This document shows, in pieces, positions 1 through 4,828 of a DNA stretch of 7,223 bases. The notes below the pieces were generated by a model. That model was not told where the DNA came from and did not search any database. It saw only the letters and a program-made list of their open reading frames with translations. Position numbers and translations under genes: made by a program. This DNA comes from UBA2632 sp964452155 (GTDB lineage: Bacteria; Bacteroidota; Bacteroidia; Bacteroidales; Dysgonomonadaceae): the NCBI GenBank assembly GCA_964452155.1, contig CAYVLC010000139.1, positions 1 to 7,223 on the forward strand. The letters run 5' to 3'. Every line of letters starts with the position of its first letter. Within the stretch, counting starts at the first letter, position 1.

Positions 1-35
1 TTTTAATTGGTTAATAAAATATTAGGTGATTATTG

Positions 36-80
36 AAACCTCTTTTTTATAAAGGCAGTTTTTACAATATATAGAGGTTT
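36..80 (-). repeat. 8-bp inverted repeat near left edge
   Basis: AAACCTCT at 36-43 pairs exactly with AGAGGTTT at 73-80 across a 29-base A/T-rich loop. On the minus strand it lies downstream of the promoter at 357-386 and starts two bases after the stop of a 32-codon frame (82-180). No U-run follows on the minus strand. On the plus strand it is followed by T-rich sequence (about 98-118), so it could instead be a weak plus-strand terminator. Its role is unknown. Confidence 0.35.
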
Positions 81-356
81 GTTATAGTATGCTATTTTGA
101 TTTGTTTTTTTTGTTTTGTGAGGGCTTTTATTTATTAGAGATGGAACTTTAAATGGGATAGATTTCATACTGTTTGCCATTACAATATTTAACGTCATTT
201 GCTGAAATAAATTCTACATTTCAATCTCTATAATGTTAACGAATAAAGTTTAAAAGATAATCAGTTTACACATCATATTCATTTTCAGTGACTATATTTA
301 TACAGTTTATCGTCTGTACATAAGGGTTTCTGAGGGTTTAAATTAACTTTCAACTA

Positions 357-386
357 CAAAGATAATGAAAAATTCATACTTAGCAA
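357..386 (-). promoter_or_regulatory. Bacteroidota-type promoter facing out of the window
   Basis: Read on the minus strand there is TTG (386-384), a 19-base spacer, then TATCTTTG (364-357). The -7 box matches TAnnTTTG exactly and the spacing to the -33 TTG is the usual one for the Bacteroidota primary sigma factor. Transcription would start near 350 and run left, away from the GH3 gene, giving a leader of at least about 350 bases before the window ends. No coding region with support lies in that leader, so the gene it drives is probably outside the window. Confidence 0.55.
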
Positions 387-471
387 GGGTTTGGAGGAAG
401 AAGATTATATTTATTTTTCTCTTACTAAGCTAAATGTTATTATATGAATTTTCGTTTTTTGCGGATTTATG

Positions 472-498
472 GGTGTTCTGAATCTTGATTCAGGTGTT
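472..498. repeat. 16-bp palindrome flanked by GGTGTT direct repeats
   Basis: CTGAATC (478-484) and GATTCAG (487-493) form a perfect inverted repeat around TT. It is bracketed by two direct copies of GGTGTT (472-477 and 493-498, the second overlapping the palindrome by one base). No U-tract immediately follows on either strand, so an intrinsic terminator is unlikely. It sits about 90 bp upstream of the left-facing promoter (357-386) and 115 bp past the GH3 stop. That placement fits a dimeric operator or a transcript 3'-end hairpin. Confidence 0.4.
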
Positions 499-607
499 TA
501 ATTTTACATCCTTTTTTTTTGAGTGATTCTTCAAATAATACAATAGTTTTTTTAACTAAATCATGTGTCAATGATAATTTGTTTGATTTTGAGCATTATT
601 CTATTAT

Positions 608-3295
608 TTATTCAACCATAAATGTATCTCTTAATCTGATATCTTTGGATGATGCCCCTAGCATGATTCTAAAAACACCAGGTTCAACGACTTTTTTCAT
701 TTCTTTGTTTAACATTGAAAGGTCATCTGGGTTCAGTGTAAAAGTCACTTCTATCTCTTCTCCTGGTTTTAAGGTGATACGCTCGAAACCCTTTAGTTCT
801 TTGATAGGACGCGAAACTGATGCCAATTCATCACGAATGTATAATTGAACTACTTCATCACCCTTCAATTTTCCTGTATTCTTTACAGTACATGAAATTT
901 CAATAGAATCGTCGATACCAATAATATTTTTGCTAAACCTTAGATTTGAATATTCAAATGAAGTGTAGCTTAAACCATATCCAAATGGAAAAAGAGGTTG
1001 TCCGGTAAGATTATGATAATTGTCGCCCCGACCAGTAGGTTTGTGGTTATAGTACAAAGGGCATTGTGCAACATCAACCGGAAAGGTTACAGGCAAGCGC
1101 CCAGCAGGGTTTTCATCGCCAAAGAACACGTCTGCAAATGAATTTCCTCCGTTTTCACCTGAATACCAAGCCATCAAAATTCCATCCACCTCATTTATCC
1201 AGTTATTCATTGTGATGCCACTGCCACCAACCAATACCACCACTGTAGGTTTACCTGTTGCAGCTACAGCCAGTATCATTTCTTCTTGATGCCCAGGAAG
1301 TGACAACATAGCACGATCTTGAAATTCTCCCTCGTGAATACCTGCAAAAACAACAGCTATGTCACTATTCTGTGCTGCTTTTACAGCCTCTTCAATTTGT
1401 TGTTGCCATTTATTCTCTGTTGTTACATCCCATACAAGCTTTATGTTTGCATTACCAGCCGACTCAAAAAACTCTAGTTTTATGTCGTAAGTTTTATCTG
1501 CCTCAAAATAAAATTCTTTCAAAATAGTTTGTTCCGTTTGTTTTTTCCAGTTATCAATAATTAATTGTCCATCGAGGTACAACCTATAACCATCATTTCC
1601 TTCTACACCAATTTGATAGATTCCTGTAGAAGATGGAGCTTTTATTTTCCCAGTCCAACGTACAGAATACCAATCATAGGCCAAATCTTTGTGCGGAGAA
1701 TAAAGTGTCCATCCAAACTCTATTTTATCATCTATACGGCTTTCTTTAGGATGACCTTCTAGCTTTATGTTGTCAAAGTACTCACCTTTTAAACCATTAA
1801 CCAACAGCCCATTTTCATGTGTAAATAAAAAATCCGTTGCAATAGGTTCGTAAGCTTTCGGTTGAAGATCGACTCCTGGCGAATAGGTGACTTTCTCGTG
1901 ACTTATCTTATTAATAATTCCGTCATACATCGAAACTAAATTATTCCCAGGACCGCTATAGCCTCCTAAGCGAGAGGCTTTTGAATCGAAACCTATAACA
2001 GCCAGCTTGCTAATGTTGCTTGATACAGGTAGTATATTGTTTTTATTCTGAAGAAGTACCATAGATTTAGCACCTGCTATGCGAGCTAGATCACGATGAT
2101 CTGCGTGACCATTCCAAAAAGCTGCTTTGTCAGGATCGACATACGGATTTTCAAATAATCCAAGTTCGAACTTAGCTCTCAAAACTCTTCTTACTGCATC
2201 ATCAATAGCCTCTTGCTTAATCATTCCCTTTTCGAAAGCTTCCCAAAACAACGGGTAATGGTTGTAGCTAGTTTGAAATATCACGTCGAGCCCAGCTTCT
2301 ACAGCATCCTTTGTTGATTCGGCATAATCCTTTGCTGTAAAATGCAATACATTTGCTCCACCCGTTGCTCCAGCATCAGAAATTACAAATCCATCAAAGC
2401 CCCACTCTTCCTTTAGTTTTCTTCTTAGTAGCCATTCATTAGATGTGCAGGGAGAGCCATCTAATGAATTGTAAGCAGTCATTACAGATCGGGCTCCAGT
2501 TTTCTGAAAAACTGCTTTGTATGCAGGAAAATAAATCTCCTCAAGAATGCGTTCATTAAAACTTATGGGATAGCTGTCGCGTCCGCCTGCACCAACATTA
2601 GCCACAAAATGTTTAGGAGTAGCAATAACTCCGTTATTTTCAAATTGACTGATAAAGGCCATGGCCATTTGTGTTATCAGATAAGGATCTTCACCATACG
2701 TTTCTTCTGTACGCCCCCAGCGTACATCCCGTGCAACATTTAGTACAGGAGAAAGAATTTGCCTGATTCCTCGGCTTCTTGTTTCTTTAGTGATGGCTTG
2801 AGCTACTCTTGCAACTAAACTAGTATCCCATGTTGCCGCTAATGCAATTGCCTGCGGAAATGCCGTAGCACCATCGAGGGTCAAGCCATGTAGAGCCTCA
2901 TTAAAAGGGATTATAGGTATTCCCAATCTGGTTTCCTCTACAAAGTAGCGTTGTATTTCATTGACTTTAGTTGTCATTTCTCTTGCAGAACCCGAAGGGC
3001 CATATTCCATAAGCTGTTCGGCAATGTTGGCTTCTTTAGCGCTAGAGGCAACTTGAAAACCAAATATTCCATTTTTATAACTCTCCTTCTTATTCGATAA
3101 ATCGCCAGGAATCATGAACATTTGCCAAAACTTCTCTTCCAGAGTCATTCTTTTCAACAAATCATTCACCCGTTGTTCTATAGTTAGATTTGGGTTCTTG
3201 TATGGTATGACATTTTTTTCTGCTGTCACACTCATCGAGATTAAGAACATAATAGTAGTTAGCAGTAAAACGAAACACTCTCTAGTTCTTTGCAT
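608..3295 (-). CDS. GH3 beta-glycosidase with inserted PA14 domain (beta-glucosidase/beta-xylosidase type)
   Basis: An exported retaining exo-glycosidase of 895 residues. A signal peptide (about 1-25, likely cut after SVTA) fixes the start and implies the periplasm; there is no lipobox. The GH3 barrel (about 35-385) shows NEALHG (132-137), WGRTEETYGEDP (193-204), KHF (228-230) and the nucleophile Asp307 in VISDAGA. The alpha/beta sandwich domain is split (about 405-485 and 632-740) by a PA14 domain (about 500-625, GEYFD to LVWD), as in known PA14-containing GH3 enzymes. EGEFQDR (655-661) supplies the likely acid/base, Glu657 by alignment with the usual SEGxDR. A fibronectin-III-like domain closes the protein (about 795-890). 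All expected parts are present, so it looks active. Substrate is uncertain: Glu133 replaces the Asp usual in glucosidases and hints at xylosidase-like preference. It follows the AraC gene by 462 bp, and a strong promoter lies in that gap. Family is certain, specificity is not. Confidence 0.95.
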   Translation of the reverse strand: MQRTRECFVLLLTTIMFLISMSVTAEKNVIPYKNPNLTIEQRVNDLLKRMTLEEKFWQMFMIPGDLSNKKESYKNGIFGFQVASSAKEANIAEQLMEYGPSGSAREMTTKVNEIQRYFVEETRLGIPIIPFNEALHGLTLDGATAFPQAIALAATWDTSLVARVAQAITKETRSRGIRQILSPVLNVARDVRWGRTEETYGEDPYLITQMAMAFISQFENNGVIATPKHFVANVGAGGRDSYPISFNERILEEIYFPAYKAVFQKTGARSVMTAYNSLDGSPCTSNEWLLRRKLKEEWGFDGFVISDAGATGGANVLHFTAKDYAESTKDAVEAGLDVIFQTSYNHYPLFWEAFEKGMIKQEAIDDAVRRVLRAKFELGLFENPYVDPDKAAFWNGHADHRDLARIAGAKSMVLLQNKNNILPVSSNISKLAVIGFDSKASRLGGYSGPGNNLVSMYDGIINKISHEKVTYSPGVDLQPKAYEPIATDFLFTHENGLLVNGLKGEYFDNIKLEGHPKESRIDDKIEFGWTLYSPHKDLAYDWYSVRWTGKIKAPSSTGIYQIGVEGNDGYRLYLDGQLIIDNWKKQTEQTILKEFYFEADKTYDIKLEFFESAGNANIKLVWDVTTENKWQQQIEEAVKAAQNSDIAVVFAGIHEGEFQDRAMLSLPGHQEEMILAVAATGKPTVVVLVGGSGITMNNWINEVDGILMAWYSGENGGNSFADVFFGDENPAGRLPVTFPVDVAQCPLYYNHKPTGRGDNYHNLTGQPLFPFGYGLSYTSFEYSNLRFSKNIIGIDDSIEISCTVKNTGKLKGDEVVQLYIRDELASVSRPIKELKGFERITLKPGEEIEVTFTLNPDDLSMLNKEMKKVVEPGVFRIMLGASSKDIRLRDTFMVE

Positions 3296-3548
3296 TTTCT
3301 TTCTATTTCAGTTTGATTTATTTTTAATGACTTTATTTCTTTAACAATAATAAAACGTTATCTATTGTTATGTATATTCCTAATATATATATAGGAGAAC
3401 CTTAAGATTCGTGAATTAATATACGGTAGGAAGATATTCCTGCGTCATTGTTCATAACGACTTCTTGATAAACAGATATACGCCCGTAGTAATTTATCAA
3501 ATTGACAACAATCCATTATAATTCTTTTTTTTTGAAAAAACGTAAGGG

Positions 3549-3571
3549 CTGTGTTGCCATCTAAAACACAG
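3549..3571 (-). repeat. Perfect 7-bp hairpin
   Basis: CTGTGTT and AACACAG pair exactly around a 9-base loop. On the minus strand six U follow eight bases later, so a weak terminator or attenuator is possible. The loop contains the TAG-ATG junction of the small frame described at 3561-3659. Confidence 0.4.
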
Positions 3572-3659
3572 ATTGTAGCTTTAAACAAAATAACTGTAGA
3601 GCGAATGCCTCAGGATTATACATTGGCATGCGCTTTTTGAGTGTAATCAATTCTTTCAT
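3561..3659 (-). CDS. Possible 32-residue small protein or leader peptide
   Basis: An ATG at 3659-3657 opens a 32-residue frame that starts MKELITLKKRMP and ends LKLQSVF at a TAG (3563-3561). It begins about 13 bases after the predicted transcription start. An in-frame ATG follows the TAG directly and continues for 14 codons (3560-3516). No Shine-Dalgarno sequence is visible and both hairpins of the candidate RNA fall inside the frame, so it may be chance, a leader peptide, or a broken gene. No family was recognised. Confidence 0.15.
   Translation of the reverse strand: MKELITLKKRMPMYNPEAFALQLFCLKLQSVF
3601..3638 (+). terminator. Terminator-like hairpin in plus orientation
   Basis: GCG-A-ATGCC (3601-3609) pairs with GGCAT-G-CGC (3625-3633), giving eight pairs with one A-G mismatch. 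TTTTT (3634-3638) follows at once on the plus strand, and the base of the stem can extend with A-U pairs from 3598-3600. This is the geometry of an intrinsic terminator for plus-strand transcription, yet no plus-strand gene is present. It may block antisense reading into the regulator, or its real role may be as hairpin 1 of the minus-strand RNA. Confidence 0.35.
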
Positions 3660-3678
3660 AAAAAAAGAAACACTTATG

Positions 3679-3710
3679 CAAAGGTACATCAAATAAAAAT
3701 TAGGTGAAAA
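3679..3710 (-). promoter_or_regulatory. Strong Bacteroidota-type promoter upstream of the GH3 gene
   Basis: On the minus strand the -7 box TACCTTTG (3686-3679), followed by C, matches TAnnTTTG exactly. A T-rich TTTTC (3710-3706) sits 19 bases upstream at the -33 position; consensus would be TTTG. It lies 48 bp or more past the stop of the AraC gene. The predicted start near 3672 leaves about 376 bases to the GH3 start codon, so it either drives GH3 through a long leader or drives a separate small RNA. Confidence 0.5.
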
Positions 3711-3757
3711 GAAAAAAATTGAAGAAAAAAGATTAAAAATTGCCTTATGGTGATATT

Positions 3758-4621
3758 TTATTGCTTAAACACCTTACTGTTTTTTTTTCGGTATTCAATT
3801 GGAGTTTGTCCGATGTGTTTTTTGAATAAACGGTAGAAATAACTGATGGAATCAAATCCACAGTCGAAACAAATTGACTTTATGGAAGAGTTGGTCATGA
3901 TTAGTTGTTGAGTAGCATAATGTAAGCGAGCTTTTATTACGGTTTCTGTTAGAGTCTGTTTCAGATGCTTCTGAAGAACTCGATTTACGTGTTCAACCGT
4001 ACGGTTTGTTAGGGTAACAAACCCTATGCTTCCATTTTTGAATTTATCGGGTGTGTTATAGTTTTCGAGTGCAAAAGCGAGCCAGTGTGGTATGTGAAAG
4101 CTTTCTTTTTCAGTAGAAGTTACCATACGAAAAATATGGTTCATTATATAATCGAGGTGTAAAAAATTGCGGAGCTGAGAAATTAATCTATCAGTTAGAG
4201 CCGAAAGTATATTTAGCTGTTCTACATTAAGCTGAATAGAAAAGGGAAGTTTCTCTTTCGACCAAAAAAAGTCGTCAGAATCAGAAAAATATCTATGCTT
4301 AAAGTAGGTCAAGTTCTCTTCATTAAATGCAATATTGGTGACTACCAATCTTTCGGAGTTGTCAGCCAATTTAAAGGTGTGATTATCGTTGGGGCGTATC
4401 ATACAAAGAGTTCCTTTTGTTATTGGAATTTCTTGGTTGTTTATTAAGTGAATCCCATTGCCCTCTTTAATCCAAAATACTTCTGCAAAAGCATGCCAGT
4501 GTATTTGAAGGCTGCTTTCGGAGTTAATTGTTGTGTGTGCAAGATGATAAGCTTCTTTTTCATCATTCAAGAATGTAGTTAAATGGAATTTTGTATTTGC
4601 CATGTCCACTTGATCTTTCAT
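3758..4621 (-). CDS. AraC/XylS-family regulator, cupin plus double HTH (ChbR-like)
   Basis: A cytoplasmic transcription factor of 287 residues from the ATG at 4621. An upstream TTG (4630) would add three residues and an inner ATG (4603) would remove six; neither has a good ribosome binding site. The N-terminal half carries a cupin-type sugar-sensing fold (about 38-85; HWHAFAEVFWI, then the turn IRPNDNHTF). The C-terminal part (about 200-280) has both AraC helix-turn-helices: RTVEHVNRVLQKHLKQT for the first, and SIKSICFDCGFDSISYFYR with the GQTPIEYR signature for the second. The first helix pattern, EHVNR..LxKxLxQT, resembles ChbR of the enterobacterial chitobiose/cellobiose operon, which suits a gene between two glycosidases. 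Two 18-bp tandem repeats (4628-4674) surround its -7-like box and suggest autoregulation. The ligand is unknown. Family assignment is firm; the ChbR relation is inferred from local motifs only. Confidence 0.93.
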   Translation of the reverse strand: MKDQVDMANTKFHLTTFLNDEKEAYHLAHTTINSESSLQIHWHAFAEVFWIKEGNGIHLINNQEIPITKGTLCMIRPNDNHTFKLADNSERLVVTNIAFNEENLTYFKHRYFSDSDDFFWSKEKLPFSIQLNVEQLNILSALTDRLISQLRNFLHLDYIMNHIFRMVTSTEKESFHIPHWLAFALENYNTPDKFKNGSIGFVTLTNRTVEHVNRVLQKHLKQTLTETVIKARLHYATQQLIMTNSSIKSICFDCGFDSISYFYRLFKKHIGQTPIEYRKKNSKVFKQ

Positions 4622-4627
4622 AATAAT

Positions 4628-4674
4628 CAATGTTAACCATCTAACACCAAATCATACAATGTTAAACTCTTAAC
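4628..4674. promoter_or_regulatory. Tandem direct repeats bracketing the regulator promoter
   Basis: CAATGTTAACCATCTAAC (4628-4645) and CAATGTTAAACTCTTAAC (4657-4674) match at 14 of 18 positions and start 29 bp apart. Between them, on the minus strand, lies TATGATTTG (4656-4648), a -7-like box with one extra base and no clear -33 partner. The transcription start would be about 20 bases before the ATG. AraC-family proteins commonly bind tandem direct half-sites, so this is a candidate autoregulatory operator. Confidence 0.4.
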
Positions 4675-4762
4675 CGTTTCACTTGATTTCTAAACATAAT
4701 TCTTAGTAAAAAAGTTTTTTATTTTTATGTTCAGTTGCAACATTTTTTTTCCAAGCTATTCA

Positions 4763-4784
4763 TAATAAGTCGTATTGCTTATTA
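4763..4784. repeat. 7-bp A/T hairpin between lipoprotein and regulator genes
   Basis: TAATAAG (4763-4769) and CTTATTA (4778-4784) form a perfect stem with an 8-base loop, about 45 bp past the stop of the upstream gene. No U-run follows it on the minus strand, so as a terminator it would be weak. A TATATTTG box (4787-4794) beside it on the plus strand has no -33 partner and no gene to drive. Confidence 0.3.
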
Positions 4785-4828
4785 AATATATTTGCATTAA
4801 TATAAATCTACAAGGCATGCTCTCTCTC

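Larger units (their letters stand above)
1..607. other. Long intergenic region left of the GH3 gene
   Basis: This AT-rich stretch of about 600 bases has no convincing protein gene on either strand. It holds a strong minus-strand promoter match (357-386), a 16-bp perfect palindrome (478-493) and an 8-bp inverted repeat (36-43 with 73-80). It also has weak A/T hairpins just past the GH3 stop, such as TAGTT/AACTA at 544-558. No classical GC-rich terminator with a U-tract follows the GH3 gene on the minus strand. The only open frames are short; one of 32 codons (82-180, minus) is basic, lacks a ribosome binding site and is probably chance. The plus-strand frame from 519 runs antisense into the GH3 gene and is a shadow. 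Confidence 0.6.
3535..3672 (-). ncRNA. Candidate small RNA or structured 5' leader
   Basis: A transcript from the promoter at 3679-3710 would begin near 3672. It would fold hairpin 1 (3633-3601: GCG and ATGCC pair with GGCAT and CGC around one mismatch, 15-base loop). Hairpin 2 follows (3571-3549: CTGTGTT paired with AACACAG, 9-base loop), then CCCTTACG and six U (3540-3535). If transcription stops there the product is about 140 bases; if not, this is the front of a leader of about 376 bases for the GH3 gene. The U-run begins eight bases after the stem, so termination would be imperfect. No known RNA family was recognised. The GC content of hairpin 1 stands out in an AT-rich gap. Confidence 0.3.
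3296..3757. other. Structured intergenic region between regulator and GH3 gene
   Basis: This 462-bp gap contains a strong minus-strand promoter (3679-3710), hairpins at 3601-3633 and 3549-3571, and an oligo-U tract (minus strand, 3540-3535). It also has an AT dinucleotide stretch bounded by CCTA/TAGG (3379-3395). A one-mismatch -7 box, TATTATTG, lies at 3352-3345 on the minus strand without a -33 partner; it would give a leader of about 40 bases for the GH3 gene. The minus strand past the regulator stop is U-rich (about 3735-3710) with no strong stem, so the end of the regulator transcript is unclear. Confidence 0.55.

Noticed and set aside
544..558. TAGTT/AACTA hairpin considered as the GH3 terminator
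   Set aside because: Only five A/T-rich pairs and no U-run on the minus strand afterwards.
519..848. Plus-strand frame of 109 codons
   Set aside because: It runs mostly antisense inside the C-terminal part of the GH3 gene, has no promoter or ribosome binding site, and its peptide resembles no family.
1565..1762. Plus-strand 65-codon frame inside the GH3 gene
   Set aside because: Antisense to the PA14 domain coding sequence, with no supporting signals.
3379..3395. CCTA(AT)nTAGG near-palindrome considered as an operator
   Set aside because: Mostly a simple AT repeat that pairs only by slippage; there is no independent support.
3296..3757. Insertion-sequence remnant between regulator and GH3 gene
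   Set aside because: No terminal inverted repeats with flanking target duplication and no transposase motif could be found.
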